From NCBI RefSeq assembly GCF_032854445.1, contig NC_088301.1, forward strand, positions 31,277,830 through 31,341,829: DNA of 64,000 nucleotides, in the 5' to 3' direction. The position numbers were made by a program, and so were the translations under genes. The notes under the pieces were generated by a model that was given only the letters and a program-made list of their open reading frames with translations, had not been told where the DNA came from and searched no databases. Within the stretch, counting starts at the first letter, position 1, and each line of letters starts with the position of its first letter. This DNA is from Liolophura sinensis. Its lineage: Eukaryota; Mollusca; Polyplacophora; Chitonida; Chitonidae. This document shows positions 49,945 through 62,392 of this stretch, piece by piece.

Positions 49945-52787
49945 TTTACGGGTGTTGTTTTTGCACCTGTAATATTTACAGTGTATTTACAATAAAAAAT
50001 CTGTTCCTTTGTTTTGTTAACTTAACGTCCAATTTCCAAGGTACTATTAATTCACATTGAACCATCTGGTAACAAAAACTTTGTTACAAATATATTACAT
50101 TTACAAAAATTTAAACATATCATTCAAATTTCAGATATACGCACAGTTGTTCCTGTGATCTATAATCGTCAGTCATTCGAAGGTTACTTTGCTCCTAAGG
50201 CTTTCCATTTACAGCCTGGCGTGGTTTTCTGATTTTATAAGAATGGAACAAGTTTCATTTGCAGCTTAGCGGCGGGCTCCTTATAGGACTCAGATGTAGA
50301 TTTGTGCAAAAAAAACCCGGCTGTCTTGCCATGGCAACCAAATCAGACCTTTGAACACTTCATCTTTTTGTCACACACGGCTCTTATTTAATCCAGTCTT
50401 GACGTACATTGAGGCTTCACCTGCGAGTTCATATTTGTACATTGGTAATATAAAAACGTCTAGGTTGTCTGGGCAAAATGCCTATAGTCCATGGATGTTT
50501 TCATTTATCCCATATTCGAAACACTTTCTCTTGAGGTTGAGATAAGCAGGACAGAAATGAGTAGTATTTTTACTCTATGATGGACATTTCTGTACAGGTT
50601 TTGCAATGAGGAAAAATTCACTACGTCATCAAAACAGAATAATCTCCCGAAATTCCCCCCGTAATTCCGGTCACCTTATCAAACACTCTCTGAAAGAGGG
50701 TATAGTGAAGTCGATTTATTTACGGACTGTCGTTTAACGACATTACAAAAACTTTATATAGATTGGCCAAGGTAAACCACTGACTTTCGGCAAGTTACGG
50801 ACGAACTTTCCCACGTGTATTGTACAGGCGTTAACAGCATACAGGTGGAAGACAAATAGTCTTGAGGTAATGAATGACCAAGATCTAATGAATGATGATA
50901 ACGAGAGAATTTAGAAAACCCATGTTCAAAGTAGGGATTGAATTTGAACCTAGAACGACAGAGGTTTGGAAAACACGGAAGCTTTGATAATCCCTTAAGA
51001 AGTTTGAAGACACATGAAAATGGTCTGTAATGAAAATATTGACGACGATGGTTTAAATGTTGATGACGTTACTAAGTATAAGAAGAAAGGAATTTTAGAG
51101 TATCGTTATAACTTATAGCCTTTTCACCAGTCTGATTCTTTCCGCAGATTTGCAAACAAAATTATATATTACTTAATGCCAAATTTTTCCTTCCTTTTTT
51201 ACATTCGATCCGATTTATGAGGGAAGCAGATTTTTCCCACGTAGGCCTATAGATGTTTTCGCTTAATTATAGCTTCTAGAAAATGATTAGGATGTGTACG
51301 GTTATTACACATTTCTAGCCTTAGGACTGGGATGTAAAAATATAATGACTTTTGAAATATTATATTTGTCTAATATTAGTGAAATAATTCTCCAGTTCTT
51401 TAAATTTTGAAGATGTGTTTAGACAGACGTGATGTGGGAGTTTAGAATACTCAAATGATGATGTCGCCATTCCAAAATTCCAGTGAGAGATGATTAAAAA
51501 TAAGTTCGTAAGTTGATGATATTCAACCAACGACCCTGGTTTCATGGCTGCTGTGAGGAGAATTGAAAACTGCGTTCAAGGCGTTTTGTTCAGGCGGTAG
51601 CTAAGAAGCATGTGGAAATCAATGTTCAATTGTGAGAGATGACATAAGCCTAATTTTGGTTAAAACGTTCTGAAAGCTGTTGTTTCCTTTGAAAACCTGG
51701 TTGGTGTTTGGAATGCACTTATTAAACTGTGTACAGGTGGCGCCATCAGATCGCTGCATCCCTCCATTTTGATTGCCAAGTAGTGCAGAAAAAAATGCTA
51801 CTGACATCATTCAAGACCATTTTAATTCAACCTCCTACAGCCGTGCTTCTTCTGCATTGAGTGAGAGCTACAAATTATTTGTGTTCAAAAGTACATTTTC
51901 CTTATGTATTTCTTTACACTTTAAGAAGGTGGATGTTTCAGGGTGTATGGAATTATCTCGCAGCAAGTGACCTTTGTCACGGAAACCCGAGTTAGAACAG
52001 GGTCTAGTTTACTAAGACCTTCGTCTATTCTCCTCCACAACCTATAACTTCTACAACTTCTAAACCTTCAACTGACCTTTCCCGACTCGAATGTGTTCTT
52101 CTTATTTTAAGTAACCCTCTACCTGCTCACTCCAAGTGGGTCAAAGAATCAAAAAGTCAGCGCGACACTGTGGGCCTTTGTCGTTGGCTTTCTTCGACCA
52201 AGCACCATTGCAATATAACGGTGACAATATCGCACAAAATGCAAAGTCTTGGTCACGTGTTTGGAATATCCTTTGATCGACGTGGGGAGTATTTGTATAG
52301 CGTGTACGCTTTCACGTTTAATATGTCCCTTGAGAAATTAAACCAAAGTGATTGAGGTTGGCCAGATCGATTGCCCTCCGCGACAGACGTCATTATTGAG
52401 GGCTGCTAACACCTGCTCAGGTGAGTAACTGTAATAAACGCTCTACTCCTAAACGATTATAACGGTCTTCTGCATAGTGTTAAGCCGTCAACTTGAGGGA
52501 TACATCCGGAGGAAGCGAAGAATAGAGTGGTAGTCACAGCCCACAAATCCAATAATTTGCACGCCGTAAAGTCAGTGTACAAAACATATATAAGGAATAT
52601 CTTATATTATATTGGCGTTAAGCCATAATCATTCATTCTTATATTATATTTATCCATGTATTATGCCATGTAACTAAACCACTGCCTGTTTTGACATGTA
52701 CATAACATGTTCCTTAGTTACTGGTAACACAAGTCATATCCGATATAAAGAAATCTTTGGACATTCATATTCATATTCCTTGAAAAT
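49945..52787. other. No recognisable feature apart from a GAATGA-type scrap
   Basis: Unique intronic sequence; 52610-52640 holds the reversed GAATGA-type fragment. Confidence 0.45.
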
Positions 52788-53089
<302 letters not shown>

Positions 53090-55834
53090 CAAAATCAGCA
53101 TTTTTTGTAGAGTTTCACAGCTTTATTGTGAATTTCTAGGTCGTATATACATTCTTTCTGTGAAATTAGAAATTGTCTGAATTTGACTCTACATTGACTT
53201 TCCTACCCGGCAATTTACTCACCATCATATTGTCAGCCGTTTGTTAAGTCGTCGCATAAGGGCTGCACTGAAGCATGCTCAATACTAGTTAGTCTCCGGT
53301 ATTGTGTGGGAAAATAGTTATTTCAAAAGCTGACTGAAATAACGATCAATCGCCTACCTTTACATCATAGGAAAGACAATTGTGCCCATATAAATGGCAT
53401 TTCAAACATAAAAGCCTCTGTTACAGGCAGAAGACAATCTTCCCAACCATCCGATTCTTAAGTTGGTGAAATATGCTTAGATTAACGTAATATGCGCCTT
53501 AAAAGCATGGAGACTATAAGCTTACAATTTGTGGCGCTTTTTGGGTCGTGAAACTGAAAAGAATCTCAAAACTCTAAGATCTCGTGACTCACATATGTCA
53601 AGCACAGATATTGGATAAGGAAGCCTGTGGAAAAGATAAATGAATTCAAAGCGGCATTGAGCATGTGGCCTGCAGGAGAACAAACAACAGGAAATCCCAA
53701 GAGAGAGTAAATACTACAGCATTCTTATGCTAGTAGAACTATATCCAGATATATAACATAGTATGTCTGATGTTGGCCGGGCAAGGTCGCGGTAAATGCA
53801 GACAGAGACCTTCGATTTGAAGAGCTCTTTTTAATCCCATTTCCTCGTGTATTTCGTGTAATTTATTCAAACGTGGATATTCTCTATTCATGACGGTGAC
53901 TCATCAATAAAACCACGTGAGTACTGCAAAAGATACCATAATGATAAAAATGTTATCCGTTTTCGTTAATCAGTCTGTTTGAATATGTTTAATGTTTGAA
54001 ACCATTTTAATAATTTGCGATCACCGTATTTTTATACTTAATTCTTGACTTGGGGCGGGGTGGGGGGGGGGTAATTTGCTAATGTGTAAGCATTTGCATG
54101 AACTGTTATAATAAAACGCTAAATCTTGTAAACTGACTGACAAGAGGCCATATTTCAACGGTCACGTGTGAGCATTTGCCAGTAATCACACTGTCATCGC
54201 TACTCTACTCTCTGTAATTCGTTTATTATATAAAGTTGGTTTGTAATAACATCAGACAGCCAGGGGACTTAGATTTTGCCAGAATTCTGCCAAAAAAAGG
54301 CTCAGAATATCGGACAAGTGATTAAGTGATAGATGCGAAACAGTGGAGTAGAGAGCCGAGACTTGTGGTCATCTGGGCTAAATCGGGCCTTTTGAAAAGA
54401 GAGTTTAGAAATGCTAATGTGCTCCACACCTTGTACCCCTCAGTGAACAACCGTTGACTGTCGGGCCACTCTCAAATATACCTCGTTAGCTGACCCAGAA
54501 AGACTCGTTTTCTGACCTTAGACCCCCCGGGTATGGGAACTGTTAGCTATCGACCTAGTGCTATCGATTTCTACAATACCATATTATGTGGGCCAGGGTA
54601 AGGATGCCAAGCTTAAGTCCAGTGGAGACACTGTTTTTCTTGTTATCAGTCAAGTGTCATTCCAAAATTCGCTAATTCTAACAACAGGAAATTAGGCCCC
54701 GGTTGTCGGAAAACAAGCTAAATAGTGAATCATAAAAGTGTGCATATTTTTGTCTTCAATTTTTTAATGATTGTACCAGAGTGTAATTCACCTTACACTT
54801 TGAATGAATGCTGTGTAATTCTAATACGATTGTTTTACGCGCCTTGTAATCAAAGAAAGCGAACATTTAACCAAGTTATCCTATTCAACACTGATGAACC
54901 TAGCCTTGTTAGCCATTGACAACCATTGTAGAGCAAAGTTGCTGAATTGGCGACGACAGAGCTCTTTAAACTACATGCAGACTGCAAACATATGTGTGTC
55001 TGTCAAAAGAAGGTAAGATAATAAAAAATGATGTGAGAAAAAACAGACAAAATGTCATTTTGCTGACGATTTAATGTTCCTTTGAACTCATTAAAGATTA
55101 TACAATATTGAAAATAAAATTTCATAAAAGCACGATTGCACTTTTTCAGGATGGTGTTTTTCAGTTATCTAACCATATTATTCTAACTAGTTCCCGAGAT
55201 TTGGAATTTTCAGATATACTGCTTTTCACTCATCGTCATTGTCTAAAATGGAATTGTAAATGGTCCCTAAAACATAAAAGAAATTGGTTTAGTCAGAAAA
55301 GCTCTCTTGCCACGTTTTGTTTTGTTAGTTCCGAGTTTAAAAATCTTTTACTTTAGGTTTTAGAAAAAAATCCATATTCGATATTTAAACAGATACCACG
55401 AATAGCTCAAAATATTGCATTTAACAAAAATATCAGGCAGGTATATATACCATTGTGTTAAAGTGTTTTCGGCTTGGCGTTTCACTGAGACAGCACCATA
55501 AATACTTCGACGTGTATTGGAATAGCCTGTTATAAGGAGACACGTCGTGATAGTGACCGCAGTAATACTGAAATCGGAGTTAAATTCACAAGAAGTCATT
55601 GTGCACGTATGTACATAGCATACATTTTTGTATGTTCACTGATATCAGTCCAGTAAAAGAACACCCATACAATTCACAAGTTAACCGCAGAGTTTGATGT
55701 TAGCACAGAAAAGAGAAACATTTGTCAGCGACCGTGTGAAATTATCCTTTACTGTCTGTCCGCCTGGAAGGAGATTTGTCATGTTCGTACGCTAATTAAG
55801 CTGCATTGTGTCCATATTTGTGTATGCTAAACCC
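53090..55834. other. No recognisable feature
   Basis: Unique intronic sequence except for the G-rich tract at 54053. Confidence 0.45.
54053..54072 (+). repeat. G-rich tract
   Basis: GGGGCGGGGTGGGGGGGGGG, a candidate G-quadruplex on the plus strand. Confidence 0.7.
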
Positions 55835-55905
55835 GTAAATGTGAACTCCAAATCTGGCCTTGGACAGGGATTTTACCTTTCCCCGCTCTCACTATTCCTG
55901 AAGCT
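55835..55905 (+). mobile_element. Fragment related to the second SINE subfamily
   Basis: GTGAACTCCAAATCTGGCCT then TGGACAGGGATTTTACC parallels GGGTTCAACTCCGGCCT and TGAACAGGGAATTTGCAG at 1731-1765. A similar B-box-like GGGTTCAATCCCGGCC is at about 46418. Confidence 0.4.
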
Positions 55906-56685
55906 TTTGTGACAATAAGGAGTCGACAAGGCTTATAGTGCCTTTTGCGAGTGTAATGTTCGTTTAAGTCAACTTATCATGCAAAAAGCCTTTGCATACC
56001 TGTACAAAAGATCTGTATCTGCAGAAAAATCGCATGCCCCAGAAACCATAATAGTGAAAACTTCCTGAGTAATGGTGTAAGGGAAAAGTCAAATAATAAA
56101 AACACAAACAATCAATAAATGTATCGGAAATGTACCAGATCTGCAGCTTTCAAGATCGTAGCTGTGGCTTCTCAACCGTCTTTTTCACAGTTATAATGCC
56201 CTTCATATTTAGAGGGCAAAGCGTATCAAGCATAGCGCGAGCTGAACTGGTATAAGAATAAATGACAAGTGATACTATTATGCTGGTGTGACAATATAAA
56301 ACAATTTTCAAGGTTTTTTTTTAATAAATGGTAACACTTTCTCCTTGAAAGCAGCACAGAGGCACACTTTCCAGAGTTTAGACATCTTTTATAGATTTAT
56401 AACATCTATAAAAAATCAAGTTTTAAAAACCACCCCAGCAACAAGGAAAACAGAAGTCACTGTTGAGCATATAATTTATATTCCCTGGAAGTAGAGCTGC
56501 CAGAAGTTTTTTTAAATGTCTCTTTAAACAGAAATCAGAATAGAATTTGTTTCACCAGTCACCGGAACTCACGATCAATGGTAAATATACTCACATGAAA
56601 TGAGTGCAATTATAGGATTTACAGGAATGCAGATCCGGCTACCTTGATTGACTAATGTCCTGCTTAAACCTGCTGACTTTCAAAT

Positions 56686-56848
56686 TCAAGCGTTAAGTTC
56701 GATATTTGCATACCACACTTCAACCGAAAACCAAAAGGCGTTTCCGGATCGATAATGGCAAAACCCATTTCCCACACATCCATTAATGTCAATAACCAAA
56801 CAGGAAACATCCAAATAAGGCTTGTTACATGTGAAAAAAAGCAGTCAT
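56686..56848 (-). pseudogene. Small secreted Cys-peptide cassette, copy 2 (degenerate)
   Basis: Read on the minus strand, this aligns with the cassette at 59003-59234. Both begin with an ATGACYGCTT stretch and share the pattern C-x-G-N-G-x-C-x-Y-R-x-G-x-[AP]-F...W-Y-x-N-[IV]-x-L-[ND]-A. Here it reads CVGNGFCHYRSGNAF then VWYANIELNA before a stop. The upstream hydrophobic part is interrupted by stops in every consistent frame. Similarity extends about 40 bp upstream of the ATG (GTCATC...TGATGC), so this is a DNA-level duplicate, not convergence. Confidence 0.4.
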
Positions 56849-56961
56849 CCCTTGACAGTGATGCTAAGGAAGCATTGTTGATATTTCAGTGGACAGGCCT
56901 GTAGTCAGAATCAGGATTAGCATTTATTGGACTATATGATCAATATTACCATCTCATCAGT

Positions 56962-57096
56962 ATATTTATTCGTTTGATTGGTGTTTAACGCTGTATTCAA
57001 GAACTGTTCACAATGACAAAGGTCAGGGTTCAGGGTGGAGGAAACTGGAGCGGCCGGAATAAACCACGGACGTTCGTCAGGTATGTCATCAACCTC
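56962..57096 (-). mobile_element. SINE 3' half, diverged
   Basis: TTTATTCGTTTGATTGGTGT, AACGCTGTATTCAAGAA, GTGGAGGAAACTGGAGCGGC and AACCACGGACGTTCG are in minus-strand consensus order. Confidence 0.65.
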
Positions 57097-57309
57097 CTGA
57101 CTTAAAGAGGCTTGTCGGTGATTTTTTATCGATCAGCGCAAATCCAATTGAATTTTTGATATCATTTTAGAATAGCCCAATTAATTACCTGTCATAAAAT
57201 ATGAGCTTGATCTGTGCACGTGGTATCATTTAAAACCGTAATACATTTGCTAAAATTTATAAATTGGGCCCCATTAATACTTTAAAATCATTTTAACACT
57301 ATAAATAAT

Positions 57310-57535
57310 ACAGGGGCCGTATTTATCACACGTCTTAAGACTTAAGTCACAAATTCAAACATGGCTAGAATTAAAAGGTTTCTCTCTAAGGAGTTCAAAA
57401 TATGCACACTGAGTGTTTACTGCAGGCCCGAAGTACCAACCACACTTTGAGTCCTTTCCTCCTCTAGGTTTGACTTCTTGAGCACTTGAAATTTATGACT
57501 TAATTGTTAAGTTGTTTGATAAATACGGGTCCAGG
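57310..57535. mobile_element. MITE-like element with degraded terminal inverted repeats
   Basis: Left end ACAGGGGCCGTATTTATCAC and right end (reversed) CCTGGACCCGTATTTATCAA pair over about 37 bp with several mismatches; the second part of the repeat is AAGACTTAAGTC versus AACAATTAAGTC. Interior unique, no ORF. Confidence 0.65.
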
Positions 57536-57799
57536 AACGATTTTAATATTTTCTTAAACACAACATTTACAAATACAGAAAATTTGACTTGATTAATGAA
57601 TACGGATTGTTTTGCCAAACTCTCCGATATAGTCTCTTTAGGAGTTGGGTTGCAACACGCGATATCACTTGCCAAAGGTCTGTCAGTGCCAGTGAACCAG
57701 TACTTTAACTATTTGAGCCAGCGATGCTATCTCATCAATATAACAATGGCATCCAGATAATCGTCTCATTACTATGAACATCACATTTAAACCCCTTTC

Positions 57800-58062
57800 T
57801 TTGGCCTAATGATTAGAGCGTCCGCGTCGAAGTCAAGAGACCCATGACCAAACCGGAGTCGGGTCATACTAAAGATTAAAAATAGCAACTGTTGCTGCCT
57901 GGTTTGACGATCAGCGCTGAGAGGCTAGAGCAATGAAACAGGGCTGGGTGGGGGTGTCATGTCTTGTGTCTTCGGCATGATACTTCAGTAGTGGCGACAT
58001 GATACTTCAGGATACTTCATGAGTGAAGAATTGTTAAGAATGAATGAATGAATGCTTGGGGT
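57800..58062 (+). mobile_element. tRNA-derived SINE of a third family
   Basis: Head TTGGCCTAATGATTAGAGCG has a clear A-box; an eroded B-box follows (CCGGAGTCGGGTCA). Body: CCTGGTTTGACGATCAGCGC, GAGAGGCTAGAGCAATGAAA, GGGTGTCATGTCTTGTGTCT, TCGGCATGATACTTCAG. Ends in GAATGAATGAATGCTTGGGG. A 3' fragment of the same family is at 27730. Confidence 0.65.
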
Positions 58063-58095
58063 TTTGCATTATACTTAACAGTTTTTCTGTCATAT

Positions 58096-58223
58096 GATTT
58101 ATTTATTTATTTATTTCATTGGTGTTTTACACCGTACTCAAGAATATTTCGCCTATACGACGGTGGCCAGCATTATAGTGGGAGGAAACCGGGCAGAGCC
58201 CGGGGGGAACCATTCGCAGGTTC
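58096..58223 (-). mobile_element. SINE 3' half, well preserved
   Basis: ATTTATTTATTTATTTCATT, GGTGTTTTACACCGTACTCA, AGAATATTTCGCCTATACGA, GCATTATAGTGGGAGGAAAC and CGGGCAGAGCCCGGGG: near consensus. Confidence 0.85.
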
Positions 58224-59002
58224 AGTCATAGAATTGCTAAGCATGAGGTAAAACCCCAATTATTCACACATGCATGCGAGTATGAATTTTTCCCCAACCT
58301 CCGCTTGTTGCCTCTTTGAGAGTTGGATTCCCACACCTGATCTCATTGTCAGTTGAAACCCGGCAACCGCCGGGTGAAACCGTCGGCTGAATGCGCTAGC
58401 TCACACACTTTTAAAATGAAAGGAAATATTGCTACCTCATCGCAAAGGGCTCTCTGTGTCTTCAAATTTCATGTCAGTGCTATATTCTCTTCTCACTTGC
58501 AAACTGACATAGTTATTTCAGTATTCAATCAATGTAAATGAAATATTATTTCACAAAACATTGTTGTTACAACGACTGAAATATTATATCTGGATGAAGT
58601 GTATGGTGACTTTATCCGGTATTGCTTGGCCAGGGCTGGAAAATTTTGATTTCCGGGTGCCTTGGGAATACTGCTCTTTGTCATTATGTGATTGACGAAA
58701 ATGTCAAGCCAGTGCCACCCTGAGTAGTCTGTACCACGCGACTGTGCCGGCAATAGTTGACATTTATATTTTTACGTTAAATGGGTCAAGACAGAAGAGA
58801 GCTAAATCATAACTCCGGGCATGATTAGTGCTTAATGTATTAACAAACAACTCTGAATGAATGCGGATTGTGTGTATTTGTTAAAGTGTTAAATGAGGGC
58901 ACTTTTAAATTTGGGTTAGAAGAAGATTTCTGTTGCACGGCTCACACCTAATTAACCTCCACTCAGGGGCGCTCAGTGCGAGCCATTTAGTAACGATTGC
59001 TA
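58224..59002. other. No recognisable feature
   Basis: Unique sequence between a SINE and the peptide cassette. 59336-59698, between the cassette fragment and the Naiad 3' end, is also unassigned and may include the element's 3' untranslated part. Confidence 0.4.
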
Positions 59003-59234
59003 TTAAAAATGTGCTGAGGAAGAACTACTTGCACTCTGGGGATCAACCTTATTAGTATAAGCGTCAAGTCCGACATTCCTATACCATTCGTAGTCCGTAA
59101 AGGGCGTTCCAAGTCGATAATCGCAAGATCCATTTCCACAACAACGTTTAACACTACCTCCCGAAGACAAAGGTATGTAAGAAATTATACAAATAAGAAA
59201 TAAAGCCGGTAACACACAAGAGAGAAGCGGTCAT
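59003..59234 (-). pseudogene. Small secreted Cys-peptide cassette, copy 1 (best preserved)
   Basis: Not recognised as a known family. An open minus-strand frame encodes a hydrophobic signal-like stretch (LPALFLICIISYIPLSS), then a dibasic KR, then CCGNGSCDYRLGTPF, TDYEWYRN, and a Ser-rich tail ending at a stop at 59003. The ATG at 59232-59234 is in a different frame from the rest, so either a one-base indel broke the signal peptide or the true start is in another exon. Two related copies lie nearby (56686-56848 and 59288-59335). The layout (signal, dibasic site, short Cys-containing peptide) resembles a peptide-hormone or small secreted-peptide precursor; that is inference. Confidence 0.4.
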
Positions 59235-59287
59235 CAGTTTTCAATGATGCCGGGCAGACAATGAATATTCCAGGCATGAATTCCATA

Positions 59288-59335
59288 TCAAAGTTCAAAT
59301 TCGTAGTCCGTGAATGAGTTCCATGTCAAATAACA
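59288..59335 (-). pseudogene. Small secreted Cys-peptide cassette, copy 3 (fragment)
   Basis: Fifty bases upstream (minus-strand sense) of copy 1. The stretch encoding SFTDYE (bases around TCACGGACTACGAATT) is almost identical to the corresponding part of copy 1, followed by a stop at 59288. Only the middle of the cassette is left. Confidence 0.35.
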
Positions 59336-59698
59336 GCTAAACAAGTATCTCAGTCGCGCTTTCATTGCAACTGTTCATAAAGGCATCATGCTGATGTAAT
59401 TAGCATGGCTACCTTTACGGTCCCTAGCCCCAGGTTAAGCGGTCGGTATTAGATACAGTTTGAAAATGACGAGCGTTACACACCCTAACCGATCAGATTA
59501 TGATTCAAAAGTAACGGACGATTACGTCTTTCCCGTTAATATGTAAAGATCTCATGCTACAAGAGGCGGCATCTATGATGTTACACATGGCATACAAGAT
59601 AGACGGTTACACTGGGCAACCTGCGCCATCTATGTTGTTAAATACCATGTACGTGATAGATATGTACATAGGGATAACAGCGCCGTCTATGTGGTTGA

Positions 59699-61770
59699 TC
59701 ACAATGCAGATCGCCAGAGGTTCTGAACGCTCTGTCCATACCTGCCAACGATAGTGTTATATTCATTGTAAAATTTGAGAAACTTAGAATGAAGGCGTTT
59801 GATGGAGTATCCTTGACAAACTAGTTTTTGAACTAGCAACTTGTGATGCAGATTAAAGTCATCACAATTAACGCAAGATCTGACAAATGCTACAAGGCGA
59901 GATATGTATACACCATATGCAGGACCCTTTGGTATATTGCTATCTAAATAAGGATAATTTAAAATATCAAAATTGAAATTATCCCTTTGTCGTAAAGGCG
60001 GCGTAAAAGGAGACCTTGTCCGTCTTTGTACAGATATAGATCCAAATAAGATGTACCATCAGGACTATCTGTTGTCTCCTTTAAATCCAATGAAGGCGGA
60101 TGGATTTCCTTCACCGCTTCAGCAATATGGGGATTATTTAACGCCAGTAGATCATCAATATACCGCTTGGTAAATGAAAAGGATCGAGCTGTAAAGATAT
60201 TACATTTAAGTAATTTCTTCATATAGTCGTATTCATATGAAAACAGGTATAGGTCTACCAAAAGAGGCGCACAATTGGTACCCATTGGAATACCTTTTGC
60301 ACTGTTGGTAAATGGTATCTCCGAATTTCACATGTTGTTAATGAGAAATTCAAGTAATTCAATAAATACTGTAACATCCCATGAGTGTTAACCTTTATAA
60401 AGAGTAGAACTAAAGAAAGCCTTATTGCTTCTGACGTTAATGTAACGGTGACCAGTTTTAGTAAATACCGAGACAATTAACGGCGATATTCTTTCAATAA
60501 GATCTTTGTGAGGAATCGTAGTATAGAGAGTAGAGAAATCCCATGTAGATATGTCTTTGTACAGTATATGCATATGAGCATCGAGTTCTTCTGTAAGACG
60601 TTTGGAGTTGTTAAGAATCCACATGCAGTTGACACCTGAATTTTTTATGGCACAACAAAAGTCCAAAATGACTTTACTTCTTGTAACGCTCTCGTAAGTA
60701 GGGTTGACAAGAGTTTGGTGGTACAGCTTCTTGAACCTGCAATAAATCGAGCCTTGTATGGGGATTTATGCATTTTAGGAGTCCAGTAAAGTTGTGGTAT
60801 TTCTGTGTGACGGGTAGGTATATTTATGCGCCTTTCTTTAAGAAAGGTTTTGTGTTTGTTAAAAAGTTCCTCCAGAGTACATGTAGTAGCAGAATACGTG
60901 GATGTCGTTGTAGATGCACATAGCTCTTGAACAAGAATTTGATAATAATAATTCTTGCAAATAAAGATGACATTATTAGGAGCCTTGTCTGCTACAGTGA
61001 TGACAAATTTACTATGAAGGTCAGCGAGTGTTTCTTGCACAGTGGGGTCCTTCAGAACCTGTTTAACTTTAGGTAAAGCATCAATGTCCAGACGGTGTAT
61101 AGTTAAACTAACTTTCTTTTTGACAATCTCAAGCCAATCGTTAAGTACCGAAGAATCCACTTTCTCCCGTTTTGACCATTTTTTAACATACTCCTCAAGT
61201 GCCGAGATGATATTGTTTTTGTTTGATCGAATGGTGACATTACTCTCTTCTCTATACTTAGGACCCCTCACAAAGAGATTCCTTAGATCATGATTCTTAA
61301 TAATATTAAGGTCACCAGTCAGGACATGTTTACATTTGTCGTAGGTAAAAACTGAGGATTCACAATCACAGTTATAGCCGCCAGAAGTATACGTCGCCAA
61401 ATCGAACTCCTTGATGGCCTGGGAATAATTGAAAATTTTGGAAGCGATAGGCTTTCTATACTCATAGGATATGCAAGGTGGCTCTTGGATATTAAAATAA
61501 TTAGGCACAGCACTACGAACATCAGGTTCATTAAAGATGCGTGGTAGGTTAATTAAATCAAGGCCACTGTCTAAATACTTTATCTTCAGAAAGAGTCGAT
61601 CGTGTTGAGTTTCAATTGTAGTTACAGGGCGATACAATTGAAAATACGATATGTCTTGACACAGACGTACAAGGTGAAGTGGAACATTAAAATTGTGTAT
61701 GTTACTGGATACGTCTTGAACGACCTGTTTAGTAAGTTCAATGGCAGTGCATATAATACTGTGCGTAGAG
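59699..61770 (-). pseudogene. Reverse transcriptase part of the Naiad-type element
   Basis: After the frame change the linker runs through the CxC motif (YNCDC, about 61362-61370) and KCKHVLTGDL. The GPKYRE motif typical of the RT N-terminus follows. Further RT blocks are WTPKMHKSPYKARFIAGS, the motif-A region DFSTLYTTIPH, motif B GIPMGTNCAPLL (around 60270-60291) and catalytic YIDD at 60151-60162. The thumb-side sequence YLDLYLY leads, after a further frameshift, into NIPKGPAYGVYISRLV and a C-terminal helix-rich region ending at a TGA at 59699-59701. The TAA at 60388-60390 and the frame changes show it cannot make one protein. The order and motifs leave little doubt about the family. Confidence 0.87.
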
Positions 61771-62392
61771 CATGCATGCTGTTGGTGTCATACGACAATC
61801 CTACTAAATAGATAACTGTAACGTGTTTGTGAATCATGTTTCTGTTGAACTTCCTCCTACCATGACTGTGAGGTCTACGTTTATGGTATTTGAATAAATT
61901 TGTTACGATGGAGTCATATGGTTGGCTAGATGTTACATTGCCGATTCCCATAACGTTATCGTTCAACCCATATGGGAAGACTGAACCAATCTCTAGCATC
62001 CAGAAAAGCTCACGGTCACGGATTTTACGTTCAAATTCGACATCAGTCTCATTTATTGATGGATAAACCGATTCTATTATTTGAATGCTGAAATGGTCCC
62101 AGTCATGGTCGGAGGCAGAGAAATGCTCGCCTATTAGCAATTGTTTCTTGCGCACAGACTTACGATGCCCGTTCACCCGTAAATGTAGTTTCTGGGTGGT
62201 CTTCTCAACATACTGCTGACCACACTTCTTGCATGTTTCCAAGTAAATACAATTGGACGCAATACAACTTAAGTTAACGTAGGAATTAACCGAATAACAT
62301 TTACCAGTCAGTGAAGAAATAAAAGTGGCGGATGTATCAAATGATGGACATGTAAGACAATTGGTATGTCCACATTTGGAATACCGGTGCAT
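61750..62392 (-). pseudogene. GIY-YIG endonuclease part of the Naiad-type element
   Basis: The frame opens at 62392 with a Cys/His cluster (KCGHTNCLTCPSF). The GIY-YIG core follows: NCIYLETCKKCGQQYV, then RVNGHRKS, then GEHFS. The CKKC, the His in NGHR and the His in GEHF match the CCHH pattern described for Penelope-like endonucleases. The catalytic end of the domain is visible as FERKIRDRELFWM followed by FPYGLND. The second strand of the GIY-YIG hairpin reads YVEKT where YVGxT is usual, possibly a mutation. After a basic tail (RRPHSHGRRK) the frame must shift near 61740-61790 to reach the RT linker. In the intact family it would nick target DNA to prime reverse transcription. Confidence 0.85.

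Larger units (their letters stand above)
59699..62392 (-). mobile_element. Naiad-type Penelope-like retroelement (N-terminal GIY-YIG), dead copy
   Basis: Read on the minus strand, this 2.7 kb segment carries, in order, a GIY-YIG endonuclease, a linker with a C-D-C (CxC) motif, and a Penelope/telomerase-type reverse transcriptase. Canonical Penelope-like elements have the endonuclease after the RT. The permuted order plus the CxC linker are the published hallmarks of the Naiad clade. Lesions make it inactive: frame changes near 61740-61790, 60668-60678 and 59975-59985; a compensated pair of indels around 60300-60330; and a TAA at 60388-60390. The sequence outside the coding part (pseudo-LTRs) is not delimited: I could not find matching direct repeats at the ends. 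A GGGGA-rich microsatellite lies 440 bp upstream at about 62829-62862; Naiads are reported to favour microsatellites. Confidence 0.85.

Noticed and set aside
57800-57870. A functional tRNA gene
   Set aside because: The A-box is good but the B-box is eroded and the arms do not pair into a cloverleaf. It continues into a SINE body.
60328-60330. In-frame TGA in the Naiad RT as a selenocysteine codon
   Set aside because: Naiads of some clams encode selenocysteine, so this was considered. The neighbouring frame reads VKFGDTIYQQCK across the same stretch, which shows the TGA arises from a pair of compensating indels. A TAA lies 58 bases before it.
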